Of a stretch of 64,000 nt of DNA, positions 45,394-54,630 are shown in pieces. The stretch is from UBA2279 sp034399355 (lineage in GTDB: Bacteria > Actinomycetota > Coriobacteriia > Anaerosomatales > Anaerosomataceae). Each line of letters opens with the position of its first letter. The first letter of the stretch is position 1. The notes below the pieces were generated by a model that was not told where the DNA came from, made no database searches, and worked only from the letters and a program-made list of their open reading frames with translations. A program made the position numbers and the translations under genes. The DNA lies in assembly GCA_034399355.1 (NCBI GenBank), contig JAXMMT010000043.1, forward strand, positions 23,890 to 87,889, written 5' to 3'.

Positions 45394-46797
45394 GTGACCT
45401 CGCCCATCAGAAAGACAGGACGAGCACTCCGGGACTTCCACGCCAAGATGCGTGAGGGATCCACCGAGTTCCTGCACCTGGAGGTGTCAGGTTCGCTTGT
45501 TTTGCTCGTGGCGACCATAGCTGCGCTCGTGCTCGCCAACTCCGCCTGGCACGAAGTGTTCATCGAGTTCTGGCACACCGAACTTGGCATTTTCTTCGGC
45601 ACGTTCGAATTCCAGCAGTCCGCATTGCATTGGATCGATGACGGCCTCATGGCGCTCTTCTTCTTCGTCGTGGGCCTCGAGATCAAGCGTGAGATCCTCG
45701 TCGGCGAGCTCTCCACGCTACGCAAAGCATCGCTACCCATTCTTGCGGCGGTCGGCGGCATGCTGGGCCCGGCGATCATCTATGCGCTCATCAACCGTGG
45801 TGGCGAAGGTGCTGGTGGCTGGGGCATCCCGATGGCGACCGATATTGCGTTCGCGCTCGGCGTGCTCGCGTTGCTCGGTAGTAGGATCCCGACGAGCCTC
45901 AAGATCTTCCTCTCGGTGATGGCCATCGCGGATGACATCGGCGCCATCTTAGTCATCGCGATCTTCTACACTTCGCAGATTTTGTGGAACTGGCTGCTTG
46001 TCGGTCTCGCGCTGTTGCTCGTGCTGATGCTTCTGAACGTCATGCGTGTCGAGTCGCCGCTGCCCTACGTCATCGGCGCCACAGCGATATGGTTCTGCTT
46101 CTTCAACTCCGGTGTTCACGCCACGATCGCGGGCGTGCTCATAGCGTTCACCATCCCGGTGCATTCCCGCATGCAGCCGATGGCGTTCGTCGAGTGGGCG
46201 AGGCGCAAGATAGAGGAGATTGCTGGCAAGGACGTTCCGGGCGAGCATGTGTTGCAGACGCCTGACCAGCAGCACTGCGCGCAAGAGATCCAGGAGCAGG
46301 CGCGTTGGATACAGGCACCGCTGCAGCGCATGGAACATGCACTTCTGCCACTGTCGACCTTCGTGATTCTGCCGCTGTTCGCACTCGCCAATGCCGGAGT
46401 GGTGCTAGTCGGTCTTGACCTCTCCGAGTTGATTTTGGAACCCGTCACCCTCGGCGTCTTCTTCGGCCTTGTGCTTGGCAAGCAGCTTGGCATCACGGGT
46501 GCGGTGTGGCTTGCTGTGAAGTTCAAGCTTGCCGAGCTGCCGAAGGGCGTCACGTGGCGTCACATTTATGGCGCCGGCTGGCTAGGCGGCATCGGCTTCA
46601 CCATGTCGCTGTTCATCAGCGGTCTCGCATTTCGCGCCGGTGTCTTGCAGGCCGAGGCGAAGCTCGCCATTCTCGTCACGTCGGTCGTGGCGGGTATCGG
46701 CGGCTACCTCATCCTACGCGGGGCGCGGCCGGTGGCCCCCGCGCTGCTCGACGCCAATCTCACGGGTGAGCTGGACCCATCCGAGGCCGCAGCCTAG
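45394..46797 (+). CDS. nhaA: Na+/H+ antiporter NhaA
   Basis: A 467-residue antiporter exchanging Na+ for H+ to control internal pH and sodium. The family sequences ALFFFVVGLEIKREILVGELS, PMATDIAFALGVLALLG and SVMAIADDIGAILVIAIFYT are intact; the two Asp residues of ADDIGA are the ion-binding pair. Near WRHIYGAGWLGGIGFTMSLFISGLAF the C-terminal helices complete the fold. A cytoplasmic loop of about 60 residues (about 260-315, with DVPGEHVLQTPDQQHCAQEIQ) is longer than in E. coli. A GTG start follows AAAGGAGC. Confidence 0.94.
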   Translation: MTSPIRKTGRALRDFHAKMREGSTEFLHLEVSGSLVLLVATIAALVLANSAWHEVFIEFWHTELGIFFGTFEFQQSALHWIDDGLMALFFFVVGLEIKREILVGELSTLRKASLPILAAVGGMLGPAIIYALINRGGEGAGGWGIPMATDIAFALGVLALLGSRIPTSLKIFLSVMAIADDIGAILVIAIFYTSQILWNWLLVGLALLLVLMLLNVMRVESPLPYVIGATAIWFCFFNSGVHATIAGVLIAFTIPVHSRMQPMAFVEWARRKIEEIAGKDVPGEHVLQTPDQQHCAQEIQEQARWIQAPLQRMEHALLPLSTFVILPLFALANAGVVLVGLDLSELILEPVTLGVFFGLVLGKQLGITGAVWLAVKFKLAELPKGVTWRHIYGAGWLGGIGFTMSLFISGLAFRAGVLQAEAKLAILVTSVVAGIGGYLILRGARPVAPALLDANLTGELDPSEAAA

Positions 46798-46871
46798 GAG
46801 CCCTCCTTCAGATTGGCTCATCGGCGTACTTCATCGTACCCTGGATGCAGTCCTTTGACCGAGGGGGAATC

Positions 46872-48059
46872 GTGAAGTATCTCGTCCTCATACTCGATGG
46901 TGCCGCTGGCTGGCCGCTTCCTGAGCTGAGTGGCGCCACGACGCTTGCTGCCGCCCGGACACCCAATCTCGATGCGCTGGCGCATGAGGGCACAGTCGGT
47001 CTCGCTCAGACGGTACCTGAAGGCGTTGAGCCTTCCTCGGCAGCAGCTTGTACCTCCATCCTCGGCTACGACCCGGTGGAGAACTACGTGGGGCGCGGGG
47101 CCATCGAGGCCGCGAGCATGGGAATCACACTGGCGTCGGACGAGGTCGCGTTACGGATGAACCTCGTGGCCGTGCACAACGACCTGATGGCGTCGTACTC
47201 GTGTGGGCACATCACGACCGAGGAGTCGCGAGCGATCGTGGCTGACCTGGCGCTTGAACTTGGCGACGAGACATTCACCTTCTATCCTGGCGTTGCGTAC
47301 CGGCACATCCTTGTCGTGAAAGGCCATCCCGAGCTCATGGAGCTCGACTACACCCCACCGCATGACATTTCCGACAAGCTCATCCGGGGCGAGACACCGC
47401 GCGGCGAAGGGGCCGATCTGCTCCTCGACCTCATGGTGCGTGCTCGAGAGGTACTGGCGTCCAGCTCCGTGAACCGCGGCCGGGCCGCCCGCGGTGAGAC
47501 TGCTGCGACCGACATCTGGCCGTTTTGGCCGGGTGTCGCGCCCAGCAACCTGCAACCCTTCTCGGCACTACGTGGCAAGAGTGCGGCAATCACCTCGGGT
47601 GTGGACCTGCTCAACGGTCTGGCGGTGCTCTTTGGCTTCGACCGCCTCGATATCCCGGGCGTGAGTGACGGTCCCGACAATGACTACGTCGCCCAGATCG
47701 AAGGCGGCCTCGCAGCGCTGGAGAACCACGATGTCGTGATCGTGCATGTCGAGTCGCCCGATGAGGAAGGTCACGCCGGCGACATGGCGGGCAAGGTCGC
47801 TGCTATCGAGGCGATCGACCGGCTGATGGTGTCGCGGATTCGCGAGTACCCCGACGAGCTGCGCGTGTTGTGCATGCCCGACCACCCCACACCCATAGAA
47901 CTCAAGACGCACGTGGGCGAGCCGGTGCCGTTCGTCCTCCATGGACCGGGCGTCGCACACAGCGGGGCCACCACATACAACGAGGTCGCTGCCGCAGAGG
48001 GAAACGTGCGCATCGACCCAGGTCACGGCGTGATGGATCTCCTTCTGGGGTCCGGGTAG
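46872..48059 (+). CDS. ApgM-like phosphomutase; candidate homoserine kinase
   Basis: A 395-residue member of the alkaline-phosphatase superfamily, related to archaeal-type 2,3-bisphosphoglycerate-independent phosphoglycerate mutase. Metal-site segments are LILDGAAGWP, VHVESPDEEGHAGD and MPDHPTPIELKTH; the EPSSAAACTSILGYDP loop would supply the nucleophilic Ser/Thr. One clade of this family has been proposed as an alternative homoserine kinase in genomes with thrC but no thrB. Here thrC is 1.7 kb away and no GHMP-type thrB is in view, so both roles are open. GTG follows GAGGGGGAATC. Confidence 0.8.
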   Translation: MKYLVLILDGAAGWPLPELSGATTLAAARTPNLDALAHEGTVGLAQTVPEGVEPSSAAACTSILGYDPVENYVGRGAIEAASMGITLASDEVALRMNLVAVHNDLMASYSCGHITTEESRAIVADLALELGDETFTFYPGVAYRHILVVKGHPELMELDYTPPHDISDKLIRGETPRGEGADLLLDLMVRAREVLASSSVNRGRAARGETAATDIWPFWPGVAPSNLQPFSALRGKSAAITSGVDLLNGLAVLFGFDRLDIPGVSDGPDNDYVAQIEGGLAALENHDVVIVHVESPDEEGHAGDMAGKVAAIEAIDRLMVSRIREYPDELRVLCMPDHPTPIELKTHVGEPVPFVLHGPGVAHSGATTYNEVAAAEGNVRIDPGHGVMDLLLGSG

Positions 48060-48060
48060 C

Positions 48061-49029
48061 ATGCAGACGCTGCTATGGTTGGCGGTTCTCGGAGGCGCGC
48101 TGCTTCTGCTCGTGAAGGCGGCGGATTGGTTCACGGACGGCGCCGAGGCGATCGGCCTGGCGTTCCGCCTGCCGTCCTACGTCGTGGGTGTGACGATCGT
48201 GGCGATCGGGACCTCGCTGCCAGAGCTCGTGTCGTCGATCATCGCCGTTGTCCGCGGCAACCCGGAGATCGTGCTCGGCAATGTCATCGGCTCCAACGTG
48301 ACGAACATCTTCCTTGTGCTCGGCGTGGCGGCCATCCTCGGGAAGCGCCTCAGGGCGACTTGGGAGATCATACACGTCGATCTGCCGCTGCTCGTCGGTT
48401 CGGCATTCGTACTCGCGGTCGTGGCGTGGGACGGTGCCGTGACGTTGCCCGAGGCGCTGGTCTGCATCGCAGGCACCGTCATCTACGTGAGCTATGCGGT
48501 CAGCATGAGTATCCGTCGGGCGCCCAGGCACACGGAGATCAAGGAGAGTGTCGAGGAGGAGCTGGGCGTCGAGCGCGGTCAGTTCGACCGTCGCACATGG
48601 CTTAAGATCGCTGTCGGTGTGGTGGGCATCTACGTCGGTGCCGAGTACACCGTTCGCGGCGTCGTGGAACTCGCTGCGATCTTCGACGTGGGCACAGACC
48701 TCATCGCCCTGAGCGCTGTGGCGCTCGGCACGTCACTTCCGGAACTCGTCGTCAGTGTTGTTGCGGCGCGCAAGGGTAATCTCGAGGTGGCAATCGGCAA
48801 CGTGCTTGGGTCCAGCGTCTTCAACAGTTTCGCGGTGGTAGGCGTGGCCGGTCTGTTCGGCACGCTCACCGCCGCCGCAAGCGTGCTCACCATCGGGCTA
48901 CCGATCATGGTGATTGCGACGCTGCTGTACTTCTTCATGGTGCAGGACAAGGAGATCACCTCGTGGGAAGGCTGGCTTCTCGTCGTGTTCTACGTGTTGT
49001 TCCTGCTGAAGATCTTCGGTATCGCCTGA
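48061..49029 (+). CDS. Calcium/sodium:proton exchanger, CaCA family (YrbG-like)
   Basis: A 322-residue membrane protein with about ten helices arranged as two inverted repeats. Both alpha-repeats are present: GTSLPELVSSIIAVVRGNPEIVLGNVIGSNVTNIFLVLG in the first half and GTSLPELVVSVVAARKGNLEVAIGNVLGSSVFNSFAVVG in the second, with the Glu of each GTSLPEL as the ion ligand. A cytoplasmic loop (about residues 145-180) separates them. The family exchanges Ca2+ for Na+ or H+. It begins directly after the stop of the ApgM-like gene. Confidence 0.92.
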   Translation: MQTLLWLAVLGGALLLLVKAADWFTDGAEAIGLAFRLPSYVVGVTIVAIGTSLPELVSSIIAVVRGNPEIVLGNVIGSNVTNIFLVLGVAAILGKRLRATWEIIHVDLPLLVGSAFVLAVVAWDGAVTLPEALVCIAGTVIYVSYAVSMSIRRAPRHTEIKESVEEELGVERGQFDRRTWLKIAVGVVGIYVGAEYTVRGVVELAAIFDVGTDLIALSAVALGTSLPELVVSVVAARKGNLEVAIGNVLGSSVFNSFAVVGVAGLFGTLTAAASVLTIGLPIMVIATLLYFFMVQDKEITSWEGWLLVVFYVLFLLKIFGIA

Positions 49030-49041
49030 CGGCGGTTGCGC

Positions 49042-49047
49042 TACACT
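49042..49047 (+). promoter_or_regulatory. -10 hexamer of a probable leaderless Nudix transcript
   Basis: TACACT ends exactly six bases before the ATG at 49054 and no ribosome binding site is present. The -35 region is weak. Confidence 0.45.
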
Positions 49048-49053
49048 TCGCGC

Positions 49054-49488
49054 ATGTCTACCTACGAGTACCCAAGACCTGCTTTCACGGCCGATGTCGT
49101 GGTGTTCCGCGATGTCAACGGCGTACGCAAGGTCCTTCTCATCCAACGGCGTTTCGAGCCGTTCGCGGGCATGTGGGCGTTGCCTGGCGGTTTCCTCGAC
49201 GAATGGGAGCTGCCTGAGGACGCCGCGAGGCGTGAGCTGGCCGAGGAGACCGGGATCGTCTGGGACGGCCCTCTCGTGCTCGTGGGTATCTTCGGGAAGC
49301 GCGACCGGGACCCACGCGGATGGACCGTCTCGGCGGTGTACGTCGCCGAGCTGGGGGAGCGGCGTGTCGACGTACAGGCCGGGGACGATGCCGGCGAGGT
49401 GCGATGGTTCCCGGCGGACGCCTTGCCCGTACTGGCGTTCGACCATGAAGAAGTGATGGCGATGGCGCTCTCCATGGCTTCGGGTTGA
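49054..49488 (+). CDS. Nudix hydrolase
   Basis: A 144-residue hydrolase with an intact Nudix box: GGFLDEWELPEDAARRELAEETGI (G-x5-E-x7-REUxEExGU), which binds the catalytic divalent metals. The preceding VLLIQRRFEPFAGMWALPGG segment is typical of the ADP-ribose/ADP-sugar pyrophosphatase-like or 8-oxo-dGTPase-like groups, and the substrate cannot be decided from sequence. The stop codon overlaps the -35 hexamer of the methionine operon promoter, so the two units are tightly packed. Confidence 0.88.
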   Translation: MSTYEYPRPAFTADVVVFRDVNGVRKVLLIQRRFEPFAGMWALPGGFLDEWELPEDAARRELAEETGIVWDGPLVLVGIFGKRDRDPRGWTVSAVYVAELGERRVDVQAGDDAGEVRWFPADALPVLAFDHEEVMAMALSMASG

Positions 49489-49513
49489 CATGAGGGCGTC
49501 AGGCCCGTATCTT
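49485..49513 (+). promoter_or_regulatory. Promoter of the T-box-controlled methionine operon
   Basis: TTGACA (49485-49490), 17-bp spacer, TATCTT (49508-49513). The -35 overlaps the Nudix gene's stop. Transcription should start near 49520 and traverse about 365 nt of leader before the first gene. Confidence 0.75.
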
Positions 49514-49519
49514 CAAGCG

Positions 49520-49866
49520 CAACTTCATACACAGCCTTAGATGAGGATGAGTACGCGGTCGGGTAGGGCCACCAGAGAGCTGGGGTAGCTGAGAACCGGC
49601 GCCTGACAAACCGCGGAACATGGCCTCGGAGGCATCCGGAGGAACGGCGCACGTTGCCAAGTAATGCCGGACGGCAGGCACCGATAACACAGCCTTTGAG
49701 CATCGGACCCCCTCGGCGATACGCTCCTGCCCGCTGAGTGGACCTACCACCGGTCCCGTGCTCGAACGAGGTCACGCAAGACGCGTGACGAAGTCGGGTG
49801 GTACCGCGGAAGCGACTGAGACGCTTTTCGCCCTGACATGACAGTCCGGGGCGGGAGGCGTTTTTC
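49520..49866 (+). promoter_or_regulatory. T-box riboswitch, predicted methionine (AUG) specifier
   Basis: Stem I: an AGTA on the 5' side (49550-49553) and GAA on the 3' side (49616-49618) of a CGCGGT/ACCGCG helix form the loop E motif of the specifier loop. The base after GAA is C and the next three are AUG (49620-49622), followed by G. The distal AGAGAG (49574-49579) with GCTGG/CCGGC hairpin is the stem I apex. The T-box core GGGTGGTACCGCGG (49796-49809) lies in an antiterminator closed by AGTCG/CGACT; its bulge UGGU would pair with the tRNA end ACCA. The alternative terminator (49821-49861) has 14 or so base pairs and a run of T. Uncharged tRNA-Met would thus switch on the downstream genes. 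Confidence 0.9.
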
Positions 49867-49886
49867 TATTGGAGGTGGAAGCAGGC

Positions 49887-51059
49887 ATGGCCAAGACATG
49901 GGACGAGATCAACGCCCGCATCGCGGCCGGAGAAGCGGTCGTGGTGACCGCCGAGGAGTTCGCTGACATCGCTGCGGCCGAGGGAGTATCTGCGGCGGCG
50001 AGGCGCGTGGACGTGGTCACAACAGGGACGTTCGGCCCGATGTGCTCTTCGGGCGTGGTGCTCAATTTCGGGCACAGCGACCCGCCCATCCGCATGGGCG
50101 AGATCACGCTGAACGACGTCGAGGCGTACGGTGGCCTTGCCGCAGTCGACACCTACATTGGCGTCACGCAACCGAGTCGCATCAAAGGCATCGAGTACGG
50201 TGGCGCGCACGTCATCGAGGACTTGCTGCGCGGCAAGTCCGTCCGCCTGCGCGCGTGGAGTGCCGGTACCGACTGCTATCCGCGCACCGAGATCGACACC
50301 TGGGTGACGCTCGAGGATTTCAACCAGGCGTACTTCTTCAACCCGCGCAACGCGTATCAGAACTACGCGGTGGCCGTGAACAGCACCGACCGTGCGCTCA
50401 ACACCTATCTCGGCATGTTGCTGCCGCGCTTCGGCAATGCGACGTACTGCTCGGCCGGAGCGCTCTCGCCGCTGCTGAACGACCCGACGTACCGCACGAT
50501 CGGCGTCGGCTCGCGGATCTTCGTCGCGGGCGCCGCCGGCTATATAGCGTGGGAGGGGACGCAGCACAATCCCAACCAGCAGCGTGACGAGCACGGCGTC
50601 CCGGTCGGCCCGGCAGGCACGCTCGCGGTCATCGCGGACCTGAAGCATGCAAGTCCCGAGTTCTTCTCGGCAGCGACGTTCACCGGCTACGGTGCGACCT
50701 CGTTCGTGGGCATTGGCGTGCCAATCCCGGTACTCGATGAGGAGATCGCGGCCACGCTTGCGCTGACCGACGCGGACATCACGGCGACCGTATACGACTA
50801 TGGCGTCGGGCGCCGCAGCCGGCCGAATCTGGGTCGTGTGACCTACGCGCAGCTTCGTAGTGGTGAGATCGAGATTGAGGGCAACAAGATTCCCACCGGT
50901 CCCATCAGCTCGCTGTCGAAAGCGCGGCGCATAGCCGAGGAGCTGAAACGGTGGATCGTCGAGGAGAGATTCGAGCTCGCGCGACCGTTACAGCCGCTGC
51001 CGCAGCCGGGCAGCCAGGGCGTCAAGCCGCTCGAGGTCCGCACCGAGGAGGCGATATAG
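49887..51059 (+). CDS. Homocysteine biosynthesis protein (DUF39/COG1900)
   Basis: A 390-residue HcyBio (DUF39) protein. In methanogens, a DUF39 protein together with a NIL-ferredoxin protein is required to form homocysteine from aspartate semialdehyde and sulfide. The family's two conserved cysteines are visible: Cys53 in FGPMCSSG and Cys130 in AGTDCYPR. LGMLLPRFGNATYCSAGALSPLLNDP is another conserved block. The CBS pair found at the C-terminus of the methanogen protein is absent. ATG follows GGAGGTGG directly downstream of the T-box terminator, so this is the first gene of the regulated operon. The next gene begins 1 nt after its stop. Confidence 0.92.
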   Translation: MAKTWDEINARIAAGEAVVVTAEEFADIAAAEGVSAAARRVDVVTTGTFGPMCSSGVVLNFGHSDPPIRMGEITLNDVEAYGGLAAVDTYIGVTQPSRIKGIEYGGAHVIEDLLRGKSVRLRAWSAGTDCYPRTEIDTWVTLEDFNQAYFFNPRNAYQNYAVAVNSTDRALNTYLGMLLPRFGNATYCSAGALSPLLNDPTYRTIGVGSRIFVAGAAGYIAWEGTQHNPNQQRDEHGVPVGPAGTLAVIADLKHASPEFFSAATFTGYGATSFVGIGVPIPVLDEEIAATLALTDADITATVYDYGVGRRSRPNLGRVTYAQLRSGEIEIEGNKIPTGPISSLSKARRIAEELKRWIVEERFELARPLQPLPQPGSQGVKPLEVRTEEAI

Positions 51060-51060
51060 G

Positions 51061-51465
51061 ATGCCACGCAAGCGATTCGACCTGACGTTCCCGCCGAGAC
51101 AGGCGACAAAGCCGGTGACCTACCACCTGGTGAAAGACTACGATCTGGTGCCCAACATCCTGCGTGCGCAGATCCAGCCTGGCCAGGAGGGGCGCATGCT
51201 CCTGGAGCTGACGGGTCGCAAGGAGGACTTTGAAGCCGGTGTCGCCTTCCTCGAGAGGGAGGGCATCATCGTCCAGCCGGCCGCCACCGACATCCGCCTG
51301 GATGAGGATGCGTGCGTGCTGTGCGGCCTGTGCACGGCGGTGTGCCGGCCCGGAGCGTTGACGCTGGATAAGGACGGCGAGCTGCACTTCGACAAGGACG
51401 AATGCGTGTACTGCGAGGCGTGCGTGGTAGCCTGTCCGAGAAGAGCTATGACGCTCAGTTTCTAA
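51061..51465 (+). CDS. NIL domain - 2x[4Fe-4S] ferredoxin protein
   Basis: A 134-residue partner of the DUF39 protein. Residues 18-78 form a NIL domain (the small ferredoxin-like ligand-binding fold also found at the end of methionine ABC transporter ATPases). Two classical [4Fe-4S] motifs follow: Cys85-x2-Cys88-x2-Cys91-x3-Cys95-Arg-Pro and Cys115-x2-Cys118-x2-Cys121-x3-Cys125-Pro. In methanogens this protein probably supplies electrons for reductive sulfur transfer. The gene follows the DUF39 gene with 1 nt between stop and start. Confidence 0.92.
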   Translation: MPRKRFDLTFPPRQATKPVTYHLVKDYDLVPNILRAQIQPGQEGRMLLELTGRKEDFEAGVAFLEREGIIVQPAATDIRLDEDACVLCGLCTAVCRPGALTLDKDGELHFDKDECVYCEACVVACPRRAMTLSF

Positions 51466-51547
51466 TGTCGCCAGGCTGTGATGGAGCGGTGCCGGACGCT
51501 CGACTTGGACGACCTGGATCGATGACTGAGGCCCGAGAGGGAGACCG

Positions 51548-53962
51548 ATGCCTGATATAGACAAACGACTCGGCCGTGACGTGCTCGTCGTCGACGGCGC
51601 GATGGGTACGATGCTGCAGCGCGGCGGTGTTCCGCCCGAGCAGTGCCCCGAGCAACTCAACGTGACCGGGTCCGAACTCGTCGAGGAGATCCACCGCAAC
51701 TATGTTCTCGCGGGTGCTGACTGCGTGAGCACCAACACGTTCGGCGGCACACGCGCCAAGCTCGACGAATATGGGCTTGGCGACCAGGTCGTCGAGCTCA
51801 ATCGTGCTGGGGTGCGTATCGCCAAACGCTCCGGTGCGCAGCACGTGCTCGCCGATGTGGGACCGACCGGCCGCGTCCTCGAACCGCTCGGCAAGGCCAC
51901 GTTCGATGAGTTGTTCACGCTGTTCGTCGAGCAGATAGAGGCACTCGTGGCCGAGAAGCCCGACGCCATCCTCATCGAGACCATGACCGACATCGCTGAA
52001 GCGCGCTGTGCGGTACTGGCCGCACGCTCGATCACCACTCTGCCCGTTCTCGCAAGCGTCAGCTTCGGACTGTCCGGCCGCATGGAGCTTTCCGGCACTG
52101 ACCCCGCAACCGCTGCCGTGGTGCTGGAAGCGGCGGGCGCGTCCGCAGTCGGCATGAACTGCGGGCTCGGCCCCGACCAGATGCTGCCACTTGTGGAGCA
52201 GATGGCCGAGGCTACCTCGCTACCGCTCATCGTGCAGCCGAACGCCGGGTTGCCGACGCTTGTCGACGGCGTGACCGTATTCCCGGGCACGCCTGACCAG
52301 CTTGGTCTGGCTGCCGCGCGCTTCGTTGAACTCGGGGCGTCTTTGGTGGGCTCGTGCTGCGGCTCGACGCCCGCGTTCACCGGCTCGATCGTCGACTTCG
52401 CGAAGAGCAAACCGCTGCGTGAGGGTCGTACTGGCCTCAGCGGCCTTGTTCTCGCGGGACCGCGCGGTGTCTCGCGCGTCGGTGCCGGGCTGCCGTTCGC
52501 GGTCATCGGCGAGCGTATCAATCCCACGGGCAAGAAGCGTCTGGCCGAATCGCTCCGCGAGGGGTCGATGGCCGTCGTGCGCGAGTTCGCTGTCGAACAG
52601 CAGCGCGCGGGCGCGCATCTTCTCGATGTCAATGTCGGAGCGGCAGGTGTGGATGCTGTGGCGTTGCTGCAACAGTCGATCGTCACGTTGGCCGGGATCA
52701 CGGACCTGCCACTCGTGTTAGACAATACCGACCCCGTCGCACTGGAACCGGCGCTTCGCGCGTATCCCGGGCGAGCGCTTATCAACTCGGTCAACGGTGG
52801 CGAGGAGTCGATGAGTACGATTCTGCCGCTTGCACGCCGCTATGGCGCGGCGGTCGTCGTGCTTGCGCTCGATGACGACGGGATTCCCTCGACGGCCGAG
52901 GGTAGGCTTGCCGTAGTCGACCGCATTCGCACGCGCGCTCACGCGTTCGGCCTGCGCGACCACGATCTCATCGTCGACTGTCTGACGCTTACGGCAGCGA
53001 CCGATCCGCACGCCGCCGCTACAACGCTCGATGCCCTGCGTACGGTCTCGCGTGATTGGGGACTTGCGACGGTACTTGGCGTCAGCAACGTGAGTCACGG
53101 CCTGCCCGGGCGCCCGCAGCTCAACGCGGCATTCCTGGCGATGGCGGCGGGTAACGGGCTGCACGCCGCTATCATCAACCCGTCCGACGCTGCCGCTATG
53201 AGCGCGGTGGCTGCGGTCGACGCACTTCTCGGGCACGACACGCAGGCCGAGCGCTGGATCGCGCGCACCGAGGTCGAGGACTCCCGGCGAGGGGTATCCG
53301 AGGGGGGAGCACCACGTCCCACCTCGGACTCCGCAGCAGAACTGCTCGCGGCTGCGGTCGATCGCGGTGACGCTGACAGCGCACCGACGCTGGTGGACGC
53401 GCTCGTGAGCGGCGGGATGGGGCCACAGGCGGTGATCGCCGGGGTGCTCACACCGGCTATCCAGCGTCTGGGAGATGCATACGGGCGCGGCGAGGTGTTC
53501 TTGCCACAGCTCATCGCTGCAGCTGATGCGATGAAAGCCGCCGTCGAGCGTGCGAAGTCGTACCTCCCGGAAGGCTCGGCCACACATGAGGGCCGCGTTG
53601 TCTTCGGAACCGTGAAGGGCGACATTCACAGTATCGGCAAAGACATCTGCGTGAGCATGTTGGAGAGCCAGGGATTCATCGTGCACGACCTTGGCGCGGA
53701 CGTCGCTCCTGAGCGGTTCGTCGAGGCCGCCGCCGAGGCGGACGCCGTGTGTCTGTCGGCGCTGATGACAACAACACTTGCGGCGATGGAGCGAACGGTT
53801 GCGGAGCTTTCCGAAGCGGTGGGCATTCCCGTGTTCGTCGGTGGGGCGGTTGTGACCGCCGACTACGCATCCTCCATAGGCGCCGGTTATTCCTTAGATG
53901 CGCCGGGATGCGTGCGCGCGGTAAGAGAAGCGTTGGCTGCAGGCAAGGAAGGCCAGAGATGA
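51548..53962 (+). CDS. metH: Cobalamin-dependent methionine synthase, short form without reactivation domain
   Basis: MetH moves a methyl group from methyl-tetrahydrofolate to homocysteine via cobalamin. The 804-residue protein contains the homocysteine domain (about 1-290; zinc cysteines 205, 270 and 271 in GMNCGLG and GSCCGST), a pterin-binding domain (about 315-570; GERINPTGKK, DVNVGAAG), the cobalamin cap and the B12 domain with DIHSIG (Asp692, His694 the lower axial ligand). The AdoMet-binding reactivation domain (about 330 residues in E. coli) is missing and the chain ends normally. GAGGGAGACCG precedes the ATG. Another protein may reductively reactivate the cofactor. Confidence 0.93.
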   Translation: MPDIDKRLGRDVLVVDGAMGTMLQRGGVPPEQCPEQLNVTGSELVEEIHRNYVLAGADCVSTNTFGGTRAKLDEYGLGDQVVELNRAGVRIAKRSGAQHVLADVGPTGRVLEPLGKATFDELFTLFVEQIEALVAEKPDAILIETMTDIAEARCAVLAARSITTLPVLASVSFGLSGRMELSGTDPATAAVVLEAAGASAVGMNCGLGPDQMLPLVEQMAEATSLPLIVQPNAGLPTLVDGVTVFPGTPDQLGLAAARFVELGASLVGSCCGSTPAFTGSIVDFAKSKPLREGRTGLSGLVLAGPRGVSRVGAGLPFAVIGERINPTGKKRLAESLREGSMAVVREFAVEQQRAGAHLLDVNVGAAGVDAVALLQQSIVTLAGITDLPLVLDNTDPVALEPALRAYPGRALINSVNGGEESMSTILPLARRYGAAVVVLALDDDGIPSTAEGRLAVVDRIRTRAHAFGLRDHDLIVDCLTLTAATDPHAAATTLDALRTVSRDWGLATVLGVSNVSHGLPGRPQLNAAFLAMAAGNGLHAAIINPSDAAAMSAVAAVDALLGHDTQAERWIARTEVEDSRRGVSEGGAPRPTSDSAAELLAAAVDRGDADSAPTLVDALVSGGMGPQAVIAGVLTPAIQRLGDAYGRGEVFLPQLIAAADAMKAAVERAKSYLPEGSATHEGRVVFGTVKGDIHSIGKDICVSMLESQGFIVHDLGADVAPERFVEAAAEADAVCLSALMTTTLAAMERTVAELSEAVGIPVFVGGAVVTADYASSIGAGYSLDAPGCVRAVREALAAGKEGQR

Positions 53963-54630
53963 TCATCACGCGACCGCGCGAGTGGACGCGCATCAAAGAC
54001 AACCTTGCCTCAATCGGTGCCAAGCGTGTCTTCATCATGGGCTGTGGCCAGTGCGCGACGGTTGCGCACACGGGCGGCGAGAAGGAGGTGCTGCAGGCCA
54101 AGGCCAGTCTCGAGGATGCTGGATATACCGTGACGGGGTGGACGATCAGTGAGGTGACGTGTCATCTCGGCGGTACCAAGCTCGAGTCGCGCAAACATCA
54201 CGGTGACATAGAAGACGCCGATGCGGTCCTCGTGCTCGCCTGTGGCGCTGGCGTGCAGACCGTTGCGGACGCGGTATTCAAGCCGGTCTTCCCGGGTCTT
54301 GAGTCGGCGTTTCTCGGCAATGTTATTCGGCATGGCGTGTTCGAAGAGCGCTGTCAGATGTGCGGCGATTGCGTCCTGGACGTCACGGCGGGCATCTGTC
54401 CTGTGACGACCTGTCCGAAGGGGTTGCTCAACGGCCCGTGCGGCGGAATGTGGGACGGCAAGTGCGAGGTGCTTCAGGACCGTGAGTGTACCCATGTCCG
54501 CATACAGCGTCGGCTCACCGAACAGGGCAGGGCCGCGACATCCGGTGTGCTCCCTCCCAAGGACTTCTCGACAAAACTCAAGCCCGGTTCGGTCAATCTG
54601 CGTGCCAGGAAGGGCGGTGATCGCCCGTGA
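53959..54630 (+). CDS. metV: MetV-like protein (methylene-THF reductase C-terminal domain)
   Basis: A 223-residue protein of the MTHFR_C (PF12225) type, called MetV in acetogens, where it forms a complex with MetF. N-terminal KRVFIMGCGQCATVAHTGGEKEVLQAK is the expected beta-alpha segment, and CQMCGDCVLDVTAGICPVTTCPKGLLNGPCGG carries a dense Cys cluster likely to bind iron-sulfur or zinc. The ATG overlaps the metH stop and its own stop overlaps the metF start, so the three are translationally coupled. It probably carries the electron-transfer or scaffold function for the next gene. Confidence 0.88.
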   Translation: MIITRPREWTRIKDNLASIGAKRVFIMGCGQCATVAHTGGEKEVLQAKASLEDAGYTVTGWTISEVTCHLGGTKLESRKHHGDIEDADAVLVLACGAGVQTVADAVFKPVFPGLESAFLGNVIRHGVFEERCQMCGDCVLDVTAGICPVTTCPKGLLNGPCGGMWDGKCEVLQDRECTHVRIQRRLTEQGRAATSGVLPPKDFSTKLKPGSVNLRARKGGDRP

